A stretch of 64,000 bases of DNA, taken from positions 1,287,234,792 through 1,287,298,791 of the forward strand of contig OX336389.2 in assembly GCA_946902985.2 (NCBI GenBank). The letters run 5' to 3'. The notes beneath the pieces were generated by a model. It did not search any database. It was given only the letters and a program-made list of their open reading frames with translations, and was not told where the DNA came from. Of this stretch, positions 1-11,932 are shown one piece after another. Within the stretch, counting starts at the first letter, position 1, and every line of letters starts with the position of its first letter. Origin of the DNA: Meconema thalassinum (lineage: Eukaryota > Arthropoda > Insecta > Orthoptera > Tettigoniidae). The translations under genes and the position numbers were made by a program.

Positions 1-579
1 TTATGGTCAACAACATCAAATGCTTTCGATAAATCCAAGAATAGGGCAGTTAGATACTCCTTATTGTCAATTAATTTCAGTATATTATCACTACATTCAT
101 AAATTGCTGTCTGTAGATTTTTCCGTTCTGAATCCATGTTGTGAGTTTGATAGTATTTTATTTTTTTCTATAAAACTTATACATGATTTTTTCCACAATT
201 TTTGCAATATTAGTTGGTAGGGTAATAGGACGATAGTTATCTAATTCATATTTTGAACCGTTTTTGTGCACTGGAATTATTTTTGATAACTTCAAAATAT
301 CCGGGTAAGTTCCTGAGAGAATTGAACTCTTTATTTAGTGCGTAAGTGGATTTATTATATTTTCTGCACATTTCTTTAAAATTGCATCAGGGATGCCATT
401 AATGCCAGCACGGAATTTATTTTTAACTCTTTTATAACCATTCTCAGCTCTTCACTTGTGACATGATTTATAAGTAAAGAATCACTGCATATATTTATTA
501 TATTATTAGAATTTAGTGTATTTACCTGTGATTTATTTAATAATTTTTGTGGGATTTCCAGAAAACAGTCATTACAAGT
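1..579 (-). mobile_element. CR1-like retroposon fragment (RT region), older copy
   Basis: The DNA is closely similar to positions 1974-2560 in the same orientation, and it covers the start of the reverse transcriptase and the segment just before it. The frame is broken by several stops. The copy runs off the window at position 1 and is cut at about 579, exactly where the TATC-repeat 3' end of the next CR1-like copy begins. In the intact relatives the text continues with the GCTATTTCCTC stretch seen at 2569 and 59809. I infer that this older copy was the insertion target. I did not find its other half beyond the 5' end of the inserting copy. Confidence 0.8.
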
Positions 580-1155
580 GTTTGATAGATAGATAGTTTT
601 ATTAATTCCATTTGATCAAATACATGTATACAATACATTTTTGATATAGGACACGTCAGAATTTACATCTATAAAATAAAAGTAGTAATACTAGTAATAC
701 AGTAATACTAATACTAAAACTATTTATAACGTATTATAATAACCGATCTTAAGAGATACAATCTTATTGGACAACTATTTACACCTTATTCTATTATCAT
801 AATATGAAAACTTAAATCTATAAATATAACAACTTACAGCTAGGTATTACAATTAAAATATAAAAGTAAAATATAATTATAGATTTCATCGTTTCTATAC
901 ACTAAGATATTCAACTACAGAGTAAAAACAATGGCACTGCAGATAAGCTTTTTACATTCTATCAAAGGTTTTTATTTTTGGGGCAAGTTTTATATACTGG
1001 GGTAGTTTATTGTATAATTTAACTCCTGTGTGATAAGTTCCTTTTTGATATATGCTTGTGTGTGTGAAATATGAATGTTTTGATTTTGTCTTGTGTTATG
1101 CCTATGAACATCATTGTTTGTTTTAAGAAAAACATCTTTATTCATTAAATTATTT

Positions 1156-3921
1156 TTAAAAACATAATACTGTCAAATATATATATATATATATGCAGGG
1201 CACTGGGAGAATGTTTAAATCTTCAAACAGAGGTCTCCATGATTCTCTAGTGTTTACATTTGCCATAATTCTAATCGCCCTCTTTTGTATCCTAAACGTG
1301 CCTAGTGACATACCCCAAAATATGACCCCATATCTTAAGTATGAATGGAAATAAGCAAAATAAGGATTTCTTAATGTGTGCATGCTAGTGCAGGTTTTCA
1401 AAATACGTAACGCAAAGCACATCGAGTTCAGTTTAGTATTCAGATATTGTATATGTTTATTCCATCTCAAGTCATGTTGTATCCATAGTCCTAAAAACTT
1501 TGTTTCTGATTTATGTTCTATTTGATAACCATTTAGTGTTATATTGGGCTTCGCAGGATTCCTAGTGTGGAAATTTAGAGATCCTGTTTCTTTTATCGTT
1601 TATTATGAGGCGATTATCTTGTGACCATTTGGTTAACTCTTCTGTAAGGGAGTCAGCAGACTGCTGTAAGACCTGTTTAGTTTCACCTTTTATTACGAGT
1701 GTTGTATCGTCTGCAAACAAAATTTCCTTATGTGAATGAACGTTCTGTGTTATATCATTGATATATAGAAGGAAGAGTAGTGGGTCCAAAACCGATCCCT
1801 GGGGTACTCCAAATTTAATAATTCCCTCATTGGACATTGTTTCATTAAGTAATTTGGTTCCATCATCCTTGTGTCTCAAGTTTACTATTTGTTTACGCCT
1901 TGTTAAGTAAGACTCTATCCATTTATTAGCTAGACCTCTAATACCATATTGATTTAGTTTTGTAAGGAGGATTTTATGGTCAACAACATCAAATGCTTTC
2001 GATAAATCCAAGAATAGGCCAGTTACATGTTCCTTATTGTCAATTAATTTCAGTATACTATTAATACATGCATAAATTGCTGTCTTATAGATTTTTCCGT
2101 TCTGAATCCATGGTGTGAGTTTGATAATATTTTATTTTTTCTATAAAACTTATCAGTCTCCTATACATGATTTTTTCCACAATTTTTGCGATACCAGTTG
2201 GTAAGGTAATAGGACGATAGTTATCTAATTCATCTTTTGAACCGCTTTTGTGCACAGGAATTACTTTTGATAAATTCAAAATATCCGGGTAAGTTCCTGA
2301 GAGAATTGAACTGTTTATTAAGTGTGTAAGTGGATTTATTATATTTTCTGCACATTTTTTTAAAATTGCATCTGGGATGCCATCAATGCCAGCACAAAAT
2401 TTATTTGTAGCTCTTTTATAACTATTCTTACCTCTTCACTTGTGACATGATTTATAAATAAAGAATCACTACATATATTTATTTCATTATTAGAATCTAG
2501 TGTATTTACCTGTGATTTATTTAATAATTTTTGTGGAATTTCCAGAAAATAGTCATTGAAAGTGTTTGCTATTTCCTCTGGATTATTTATCACTTTATTA
2601 TTTCTGGTCAGTGTAATGTTCCTTTGTATTTTAGCAGTTTTTCCAGTTTCTTTCTTTATCACGGACCACATAGCCCTGTTTTTATTAGATGATTGGGAAA
2701 TAAAATTATCATTATGCATTTTCTTTGCTAGTCTTATTACCTTATTTAATATGCTAGTGTATTTTTTGTAGTATAAATTGAATTCAGGTGTTGTGAGGTA
2801 TTGTTTATATAATTTGTGTAGAAATTTCTTTCTTTGACATGAATATATAATCCCTGTGGTCATCCAATTGGTAGTTTTGTTATTTTGAACAGTTCTTTGT
2901 CTAAAGAGGAATGCTGTTTCAAAATAGTGTTTTAGGGTACTGTTAAATGCATTAAATTTATCATTTACATTTTCTAGTTTATAAATTTCTGACCATGTTT
3001 CCTTATTTAATAAGTCATTGAAAAATGTACCGTAACATTTGTTTCAGTGAATGACCTGCACTTTGATTTTACTCCATTATCATTATTATTGATTGTTTCG
3101 GGTACTTCAAAGCTCAGTATTTGTCCATGGTGGTCACTAAAACCCGGACAATAGACTTCTATTGAATGGTGATATTTATCTGTATTTATAAAATTTTTAT
3201 CAGGAGTGGTTTTACTAAATTTTGTTATTCTTGTTGGGGTATTTACTGTAGGTTTCAGTCCATAGGAAATTAGTAACTGTGTTAATAATTCACAATTTCT
3301 ATCAAATTTTAATAAATCCACATTTACATCCCCACAAATTATTATATCGAAATTTACTTTGCTCATGTTATTGAGTAACAATTCTAATTTATCTATAAAT
3401 AAAGGAAACTTTCCTGACGGAGAATGGTATACGCATACAATTATTAACTTAAACTGCTGTAGTTTTACGGCAGAGAATTCAAAATCCTGTTCCATAATTA
3501 GATAATCATAAGCTGTTAACTGTTCATGATCTAAATTATTTCTTAGGTAGATACAAGTACCACCATGGCTAACATTCGTTCTAGAGTATTTACTAGCTTG
3601 TATAAATCCTGGGAATTAAATTAATTCCAGTTGTTCCTCTTTCAGCCAATGTTCTGAAATACATAGTGCTGAGATGTCTTTAAGTTCATTTTTAAGCATT
3701 AGATTTATGCAATCAATTTTATTATAGAGAGACTGAACATTCTGGTGGTAAAGTTTAAATTTGTTACTTTTGCAAGCTTGTTTTGGTGATTTATTTACAT
3801 TATTATTATTGTTGCTAGACAAATCCGAAATACCATTGTTCCACTCAGTTAAATTTGACATCGAAAGATCTGAATGCCAAACCTCACGTTTGGCGTCTTT
3901 TACAAGTTTCCCTGCTTCCAC
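1156..3921 (-). pseudogene. CR1-like ORF2: AP endonuclease + reverse transcriptase, broken
   Basis: The pieces lie in order on the minus strand. 3921-3616 carries the endonuclease start (HQNVQSLYNKID, then CISEHWL). 3495-3007 has the endonuclease core with GDVNVDLL and the SDHHGQI catalytic block. 2863-2360 is the linker. 2279-2085 is the RT N-terminus (KVIPVHKSGSKDELDNYRPI). 2011-1562 has RT motif A (MDLSKAFDVVDHKIL), the VPQGSVLDP block and the FADDTTLVI catalytic motif. 1470-1156 is the C-terminal thumb region (WNKHIQYLNTKL). Frame breaks separate these blocks. The protein would nick target DNA and prime reverse transcription from the nick. It is more than 90% similar by eye to the copy at 57816-60716. 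Confidence 0.85.
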
Positions 3922-4931
3922 TCTAAATATATTACTGTTGAACTATTCTTACCATTTGAATTTACAATTTTGCAGATTTCATCACTAAGATACTCTTTTC
4001 CTAACCTATTTAAATGTAGGCCATGCCGAGTGTGGAACTTCCTGTCTAATTTACGTACATCTATAATTTGGACATTTGGAAAACTCTTACAAATTTTACG
4101 AATTTTACCATTTGTAGCCTCTATTTCTACATTTACACATGATTTGGGAATTAAATCGTATCTCTGCGGAATGTTTACAAAAATGACATTTGTTTTAAGC
4201 ATGGATGGCACTGTACCCTTCAAATCTTTGATTACCTTTTTACTCTCATTTCTATAGATGTCGTTCGCTCCAGGGATGATTACTGCATAGTCCTTTGAAG
4301 TAAGGGTTGCACACTCTCCTATTATCCCGTTCGTGACAGCTGCAATGGGTGCTCCTGGCTTTACTGTCGAAATGACCTCCATTTCTCCGCTTCTCTCCAA
4401 TACGCTTGCTGCTACATCTCGCCCGTGACTGTCCGCAAATATCCACATCTTCCTGGATTTTCTCTTTATCACTTTCTTCCTTTCTTCTTGAAGAAAGTCA
4501 TCATTTTCTTCGACGAGCGCTCCAAATCAATTTGAGACGGGAATTTCAGTTACATGTGCCGGTACTCCATTTATAGGCCTAGGCATATTCAATTTTACCT
4601 TACCAGCAACCACTTTGGACCAAGTTTCCTTGCTTTCCTCTCTGTTTCCTTTTAATTTATTCAACTCTTCCATTAACTTAGTAATATCTTCCTTTAGCAG
4701 CTTTATAATTTCATCTTTTGAGGACAGTTCGTTTCTCAGGTTATGACAATCGCATTACGGTACCGGTAGGCCTACATTACGATGATCGGTTTCACTTTTC
4801 TCCTCACTCAATTTTTCCTGAGATCTTGTGATGATTTTATTTGTATTTTTTACTTTTATTTTGTACGACGAGCATAAATCCGTAACGGTTACACTACCTG
4901 ACGAGACACCAACACTGTTTACTGACGACAT
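3900..4931 (-). pseudogene. CR1-like ORF1: coiled coil plus SGNH hydrolase (esterase) domain
   Basis: A single frame of 344 codons runs from the ATG at 4931 to 3900, with two nonsense codons (codon 59 at 4757 and codon 135 at 4529). The N-terminal part is Ser/Thr rich. Residues about 80-110 are Lys/Glu/Leu rich and probably form a coiled coil. From about residue 160 it reads as an SGNH hydrolase: FADSHGRD (nucleophile block) near 162, GANDIYRNE (Gly-x-Asn-Asp block) near 220, and HGLHLNRLGKE (Asp/His block) near 303. Esterase-type ORF1 proteins are known from CR1-group elements. There the domain is thought to act in RNP assembly or membrane/lipid contact, and its substrate is unknown. The last codons overlap the start of the ORF2 frame near 3921. 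Confidence 0.75.
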
Positions 4932-4990
4932 ACTAGAGATCTAAGTTAGCCTAGATGTTTACCACCATATTACACTAAATTTATTTTAAT

Positions 4991-7900
4991 TATTACTACC
5001 TAAATGAATTAATCTAATTACCTACCGTGCCTGAATTCCGCATAGCTACCACCTATATACGCTGAGATGGAAAGGTTTGTAAGGACGTCGATACCCAGCC
5101 AGATAAACCAACATGTCCCTACTAGGTGAATAACTAGGAAATCTCGGCGCATACCGGCTATGCAATAGTACTACTAACTAGTTACACATTTACTAGCAAT
5201 CAAACAAATAAGACAAAAGGGAAAGAACGAGAATCTCAGATCTCGAGCGTGAACAGTGAAGTTGAGACTAAGTGAGTTCTAGTATCCAACCAGTAGTACT
5301 ACCGCATGTCGATTGCAAAATGAAAAGATGATCAGATTCTATAAAAAGGACAAGCAAACTAAAAAGTGCTTGTAAGTTTATAAAAAAAATTACATACTAT
5401 AAAAAATGTCCCTAACACAAATATTAAATTTTAAAAATTAAAAATAAAATATTTGAACATAAAATGTAGATAGTTCTTCTATCTGAATTGACTTTCCAGG
5501 CGAAAGAATTCGATAAAAAAAATTGTTCGCAAATTAAAAATACTGAAAATCGTTTCAAAAGTCACCATGTGACTTGGTATCAAGAACAGCCTGAAATGAT
5601 CAGCTGTTATCAATAGCTTGATAAAATTGTAGTTAAATAACACAAAAGACCCTAAATTATACATTTATCGTTCCTAAAACACATTAATATTATATTGATA
5701 AAAATTATAAAATTATTTAAGTATTTACACTAATTTAATTATCATGACCAGCACGATATTCTATTAAAATATTTACAAGATCTCACGTGATCTACTTTTC
5801 GCGCAATGTTTCCTTTCACTAACACATTTCTTCCAATACAGTTCACAAACAAACATTTCACCTGTATCTAATGTTTTTGTCACAATCAATAGAACCTTCG
5901 TAACAAACAATAAAGCTAATTACGACTCTGTAATGTCATTAACAAGAATACTATTTCGATATACTGGAAGTACGATGCGGGACTAATCTATTACTCTATA
6001 CGCCTCGTGAATTTGTGGAATTACTCTTCACTGGCATGTACAACACAAATAAACACTTAAATGTCAGTTAACTTCTTCGACATACTGTACTGAACGATCG
6101 CTCTCACTAGCAATATACTTAAAAACCTTCAAAACTGGTGAACAACTTCTTAATAGTGCGTTAGCTTTACGCATACATTTCTCAAAACATTCCTTTCCTG
6201 CCGACGACAATAATGCACGGTATTTCTCCAATAAAACCCATCTTGATACATTTCCAAACATGTATAAGAATCAGTGACCCTACTAGATAATCACTAACCT
6301 GTGAAATATCTTTCATGATGCACTCTAACAACTATCTTCCACAAACGATTACCTTCGTGCTCGATATACTTCAATAATATTTCTGTTCACATAATTACAT
6401 TGTTGTACGATTTTCCACATTGCTTCAACTGACAAAACTCCGTTAATTAACTTCCCATTATAATATTATCCACGTTACAATAAAATATCAACATTATAAG
6501 ACTTTAGTCCGCTCGTCTTCGTATTTAATAAAAATAAAACATTTCCTCCCTACCTGGTATTTCTTAATGAATTAATTATTCATGTACATATGTGTTTCAT
6601 TTTAAAATAAACCTCAGGTTGATCTACAAATCACCTGGTCTATATTTTCGTAACAACCAATTACATCAACAAAATTGTTTATATCTTTAGGCATCATCTT
6701 GACTTTGTCTGTCAACGATATGATCCTATTTTCGTTCATTTCTCTACCATGTTACTAACAAATGACTATGACAATGTCATGTTTCTGAAAACATTCCGTT
6801 AATGAATTTTTATACTTGAAAAGTATTTTATAATTATTACACTTGTTCTGTGACATATTAAAATGTTTATAATAAATCTCTCAGCATATTTCATTTATGC
6901 TTTCTTTAATAATCGATGTGATCTAGCAACATTGACGCATACTATAGATATTTACGCATTCTATCGAAGCATTCCATTTGTATAAAGCAGTTTCGTTAAA
7001 AAAATAAGTTTAATTAAAAAGGTATCAGCAAACTTCAAATATAAAACGTTAAAATCCAAATAATCATTAAAGTACGTCAAAAACGACACACGCTGAAGTA
7101 GAATAAAATTTACAATGACATTTACAAAACTGACAACATAATAACATGAGTTATGAGTAAGGAAAGTCTGCATATAAGTAGATCACGTCTGAAAAAAACA
7201 AAATACAACAAACTACTAAGATATTAGGACAATCTTTCGTCTACCTTCATGATGATAGGCTCTTGTGATACCTGGCTGGACGAGTAAGGTGTTTCTGCCA
7301 TTGCTTCGCCACGTGCCTGACGCACGTTGGATAACGGGTTCCCCTGGGCCTGCAAGTAGTCAGCTGGTCGGCACGCTCCTTCCCGCTTGCAGCTGGCTGC
7401 TTGGACTCCACTCGCATCGAAAGGTCTTCTTGCTTCGCGATTAGCAATCTGGACTCCCGTAACCTGGTTGAACGAATTCTTCGATCGGCTGGTCTCTCGT
7501 CGCAATGCCTCATGATAGTAGATTGGATGTCTCGTTGTAGAATTTACCAAGTTGGAAATGGAAATTCTTGTAGTTTCATGTGGGTAATTCAGACCACTGC
7601 CGTAGGTATTGCAGTTGTAGAATGAAGAACTCATTGTTGTCTGGTCCACTCTGAATTCCACTCCGTAAATGTAGACTAACTTCCCTTCATGATATAGTGC
7701 TGCATGTCTATCTTCAGAATATTTTCACAGTGGGAACTTCCCCCCTGACCCGACTTTTGTATCATCAAGAATAAATGATAAATATACTTTTTTGTGGTTT
7801 CTTCTCTATGACAGTCGATGTATTATGTACGGTACTACTCTTAATGCTGTGGTAGTATCTTCATGTCAATGATACAGACTGCTTCTTGTGAACGACGAAT

Positions 7901-9224
7901 TGTAATCTTTCGTCTCCAGTTTCAAAGTTTCAAACTACCACTATTATTTCTTCACCGGCATCTCCTACTGTTCCTCGGCGAGTGCTGCGTCTCCTCCGGT
8001 CAAGTCTTTAGCTCTTTGCCGTACCTCGTATATGCATATTAGCTTCTCTCGGACGATTAGTGACACAGGTCTGCACTGTACCCGTCGCAGTAAAGGAATG
8101 AATCTCTGCGCTCTCCAATGCCGCGCTCCTTACGGTCAGAAATGGCGGACTAGCCTCACAGTCCTAATTTCTGTAATTTGCTCATATCTTCTCTCCTACT
8201 CAATAATATCTAATTCTGTTTCGATGAGAAAATATCATTTCGTCTTCGCTAACTGTAGGAGTGCCTATATCGTTTTATTCTTCAGAATTAAATATAATAA
8301 CAATTTCCTGTATATTTATGTAGTTCTTTCTGATTGGCTCTTGAGTTATCAAGCAAATCTCATTGTTCTAGCCTCTTATCAAAGTGTCGCGTGCAAGATT
8401 TTGTTATTGTCGACTCGGCGAACAAAAACCGGTCCTTGACTTGCTAACATGAACCTTTTGTCATATTCCAGTGTCTATAGATTGGACTCTCCCTTGATTA
8501 AAATAGCATTCACTGAAATATTTCCAATATTTAATTCTCTAAAAATGCTGCAAATTTTTCCAAAACTCATCAATATGATCCATTCACATCATAAAATAGT
8601 TATGTGAATGAAATATTGAGCCATTTTTAATTTTTATTTCTTGCATAAATTTTATGCGCAAGTCGGTTCGATCCTCGCCTCATACAATCCCTTTAGTCGA
8701 AACGAATTCGAGTTCACTATCAATAAAGAAGAATGTGAAATACGTATACCTTCCAATCGGGTGAAATCTCGTAAAAGCACCACTGCTCTACTTGGATCAA
8801 ACAGTGATTGAAGAAGTCGCCGAATCTTTGGATACACGTTCCCACAACTTAGTTTAAGTTTATTAAATTATCAATAAGAATTTCTAAATACTATCAATAT
8901 TGTATGGGCCTGGAAAGGCTTCTATAATGCGTATAGGGGTAGTTTGGAGTGTTGTGTAAATCGGGGCTGTAAGTGCAAATGTTTTGGGGGTGAGTTTGTG
9001 TAGGGGGCGTCTATAAAGCTTAGACGAGCTTGTAGGACAGCTTCCAGTTGTACGGTGTATCTTGAGAGCTAGGGGGTGAGGTACCAGTGAAGGGTTCATT
9101 GGGGGGATTGACAACTTGTTGATGTGTAATCACTGTTCAGTTACAGGTAGAACACTTGAAGGCAAACAGAATACATGACCGATTAAATACAATGTACGCT
9201 CAATTGCTGCCAAACGCCAGAGTT
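4991..9224. other. AT-rich stretch without recognisable genes
   Basis: I find no reading frame with a recognisable motif on either strand. The longest frames are 145 codons (minus, 7661-7224, starting with GTG) and 135 codons (plus, 8032-8439, starting with ATG). They show no family motifs and sit in a locally GC-richer part (about 7250-8450). Their composition looks like untranslated or promoter-like transposon DNA, similar in texture to 18700-20000, but I could not align the two. No terminal repeats were seen. Confidence 0.5.
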
Positions 9225-9417
9225 GTGGGCCCAAACCCGATCCCTGGGATACTCCAAATTTAATAATTCCCTCATTGGACAATGTTTCATTAGGTAATTT
9301 GGTTCCATCATCCTTGTGTCTCAATCCTACTATTTGTTTACGCCTTGTTAAGTAAGACTCTATCCATTTATTAGCTAGACCTCTAATACCACATTGATTT
9401 AGTTTTGTAAGGAAGTA
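9225..9417 (-). mobile_element. CR1-like RT fragment
   Basis: This piece matches 1783-1965 and 59037-59218. It covers the RT segment from the end of motif A to the VPQGS block (here VSQGSGLG), with the stretch LRHKDDGTKLPNETLSNEG recognisable on the minus strand. It is isolated: sequence on both sides is unrelated to the element, so it is a residual scrap of a third CR1-like copy. Confidence 0.8.
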
Positions 9418-10020
9418 ATATTATTTATCGAAGAAAACTCCACCGTCGTTAAGATGAATTGGCATTCGGGCTACATGATTCGATTTTTTCTACCGCATTA
9501 AATAAGATCTAAATTCTGAGATAAACCAATTCATTTAAAAATAGCTAATATATTGATATGTTATTTTTATTAAAATATTAATCATATTATATTAGTTAAG
9601 TAATTTTCAAAATTAAATAACATATGTATTGTTGCACCGTGGGGTATAACCCACAGGGTGCATCTATCTAATACCTAATACACCTACAATCTACAAGTAC
9701 AACCCTTATCTGCCCCAATTCTCTACACACTTCACCCCCAAATCTAACACACAAATATACGAGGAAACAACCACTAACGCTTCATTACCAAACTCCTACA
9801 ATATTTAATAAACTTCCTACAGGATTACGACATGTTGCCACACACTGGTCAACACAGCTGCAAATACTGATAGTGGAGCAGCTACATTTCAACATGCACG
9901 ATCAGCAACAACATTAGGAATAAATAGGGCGCTCGCCCAAAGGACGAGGCTCTGTTTTGTGTCTGGTCTCGTCTACCCGACTTCACGCCCAGCTGGTTGC
10001 CGAAGACGTTCATCTGATCG
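9418..10020. other. Noncoding stretch with a 10-bp-stem hairpin
   Basis: No coding signal was found. At 9634-9661 GCACC-GTGGG and CCCAC-AG-GGTGC form a near-perfect hairpin with the loop GTATAA. From 9680 the plus strand is C-rich and G-poor. The last bases (9999-10026) resemble the CGAAG...CGAAAC hairpin motif found next to the Penelope-like ends here, but without a paired stem. Confidence 0.4.
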
Positions 10021-10102
10021 AAACGTGCTTAATACATCTGGTGACATACCCCAAAATATGACCCCATATCTTAAGTATGAATGGAAATAAGCAAAATAAG
10101 CT

Positions 10103-11533
10103 TGACTAAAACCGGAAACAACCCGTTTGAGAGATACCAATCGGCTCCATACATATTTCCGTCTTGCGCATAATTAAAGCAAGGGAAAATTACAACCCCC
10201 CACACTTACACACTCACATATATACAACATGTCTACACTTCCCGGTGAGAACAGCCCCCTAAGCGGGCACAAGAAGAAGGGCACCAAAGAATACAGGAAG
10301 AACAGGCGTACCTGAGAAAGATACAAGAATTCCTAGACAATCAGTACAATAGGATTCTGAAAGCCTACACACAGGTAGACAGTGAAGGCATTCAAGGGAA
10401 CACAATAACTCTAAAGATTAATAGCATATGTGCGCAGTTAAATAAAGCTTATCACAGATTACACGGGAAGCACAGCCAGCTATACAAGGAGCATTTTCAC
10501 CTAAACATAGCCTACACAAACATGAACACAGGGGATACACTAATAGATGAGGAAGGGATACAATTTAGGCAGGATTACGCCAAACTCTGGCAACAATATA
10601 CGAAATTACAAACGAAAAACATGCAGCTCATACTAGCAGCCAATAAGCCTGCAGCTCCACTTATACACGATAGGGCGGGCAACGAGATAACGGAGAAAGC
10701 AATAGATCAGCACATAAAAACGGTCATGCATGATCTACAAAAACAGATACACGAACTCACACAACAATTGCAGAATATGAAAATTACTGCGATTGATACC
10801 CCAAAAAGGGAGGAGAACAAAATGGTCAAGACACGTAAATCCACTTTGTAATCGCTCCATCATTATTGGTGAACTATCACTCACCAGAGTAATCCTAGTG
10901 AAGTCTGTCTCATGCCCTTACGGCACCCCAGTAAACTCACACATGTATTTTATAATTTTCTGTCTGTCTTATGTTATTGAAAAGCCTGCCCTAACTTTCC
11001 GCTTAGTAATAACATTTTGATTACGCTGACTCTGAACTATCAGTCCAGCGCCTGTAGACACTGTACTGCAAGTTAGCTTAGCCGTGCACGTGCCTCCCAA
11101 GGCCTCCCGTCAGCGCTTTGCTAGGCGACCGTCCTGTCATTGTTACTAGCCACTACGTTTAATCATAAGCCACCCAATTATTTTAATAATTAGATATACA
11201 GAGAGTCACCACATCTTACATTGTCGCACTCACCCCTTCTAGCACACGAGGTTATAGTCACTCAAAAACAACTATAACAATATTGGTAGAGGCGCCGAGT
11301 ACTAAATTCAAGAGGACTCATACAACGAGTTCTGTAGTTTACGATCGGGTACACCTTTTACAGCCAAGCGAGTACAGAATTTAGAAAAAACATTTGCGAG
11401 TGCCAAGCGAGGTAATCAAGCGAATTAGGCTATAGCCCCAAATACGATAAATTAGCTACCCATCCTAACCCTCCCATTAAAGCGAGAAACAGGATAGCCA
11501 CATACTACTAAGTAGAAGTACCTTCTGTCTTTC
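10103..11533 (+). mobile_element. Inserted element with coiled-coil ORF, unassigned (possibly Penelope-like 5' part)
   Basis: This 1.43-kb segment interrupts the CR1-like fragment precisely, with no obvious target duplication. It starts with a short leader and an ATG at 10229, followed by a coiled-coil frame ending at 10851. About 680 bp of noncoding sequence comes next. A related coiled-coil piece lies at 13250-13421. Because decayed Penelope-like 3' parts are common in the window, a Penelope 5' region is a plausible source. No diagnostic motif proves that. Confidence 0.45.
10229..10851 (+). pseudogene. Coiled-coil ORF of unknown element, one frameshift
   Basis: The ATG at 10229 opens a Lys-rich N-terminus. 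That frame stops near 10316, and the body of the protein is in another frame that runs to the TAA at 10849. So one indel lies between about 10265 and 10310. The body is rich in Gln, Lys, Leu and Tyr with heptad-like spacing (for example EIHEL-type and LQKQIHELTQQLQNM). It has no cysteine or histidine knuckle and no catalytic motif. I do not recognise the family. The fragment at 13250-13421 has the same style (LNTEREKLHSAYKQL) and is probably a paralogous piece. An RNA-binding or gag-like role is only a guess. Confidence 0.4.
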
Positions 11534-11932
11534 CTATTTCTCAATGTGTGCATGCTAGTGCAGGTTTTCAAAATACGTAACGCAATGCACATCGAGTTCA
11601 GTTTAGTATTCAGATATTGTATATGTTTATTCTATTTCAAGTCATGTTGTAGCCATAGTCCTAAAAACTTTGTTTCTGATTTATGTTCTATTTGATGACC
11701 ATGTAATGTTATATTGGGCTTCGCAGGATTCCTAGTGTGGAAATTTAGAGATACTGTTTTTACAGTTTATTATGAGGCGATTATCTTGTGACCATTTGGT
11801 TAACTCTTCTGTAACGGAGTCAGCAGACTGCTGTAAGACCTGTTTAGTTTCACCTTTTATTACTAGTGTTGTATCGTCCGCAAACAAAATGTCCTTATGT
11901 GAATGAACGTTCTGTGTTATAACATTGATATA

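Larger units (their letters stand above)
580..4990 (-). mobile_element. CR1-like non-LTR retrotransposon with SGNH-hydrolase ORF1, near full length
   Basis: On the minus strand the order is ORF1 (from 4931), ORF2 with AP endonuclease and reverse transcriptase (from about 3920), then a 3' region ending at 580 in AATAAAACTA followed by a short TATC repeat. A microsatellite tail instead of poly(A) fits the CR1/L2 group. The same 3' end recurs at 57816 (-) and at 51273 (+), which defines the true terminus. The 5' terminus is not fixed: it must lie upstream of 4931, and I set it near 4990. Two stops in ORF1 and frame breaks in ORF2 make this copy inactive. Clade assignment (CR1, L2 or Daphne type) is from motif memory, not a tree. 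Confidence 0.8.
10021..11932 (-). mobile_element. CR1-like C-terminal/3' RT fragment split by an insertion
   Basis: 10021-10102 matches 1287-1364, and 11534-11932 continues the same element from the next base (1365 to about 1760). Together they cover the RT FADDTTLVI motif (minus frame around 11890) down to the thumb region. The join is colinear, so everything between 10103 and 11533 was inserted later. The right edge at 11932 is the left terminus of the DD41D mariner. Confidence 0.75.

Noticed and set aside
580..597. Independent GATA microsatellite
   Set aside because: It is the 3' tail of the CR1-like element, seen again at 57816 and 51255.
7224..7661. 145-codon frame on the minus strand
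   Set aside because: It starts with GTG, has no family motif, and lies in a GC-richer part where open frames arise by chance.
8032..8439. 135-codon frame on the plus strand with ATG
   Set aside because: No motif, no homolog I recognise, and biased composition. Kept out as unsupported.
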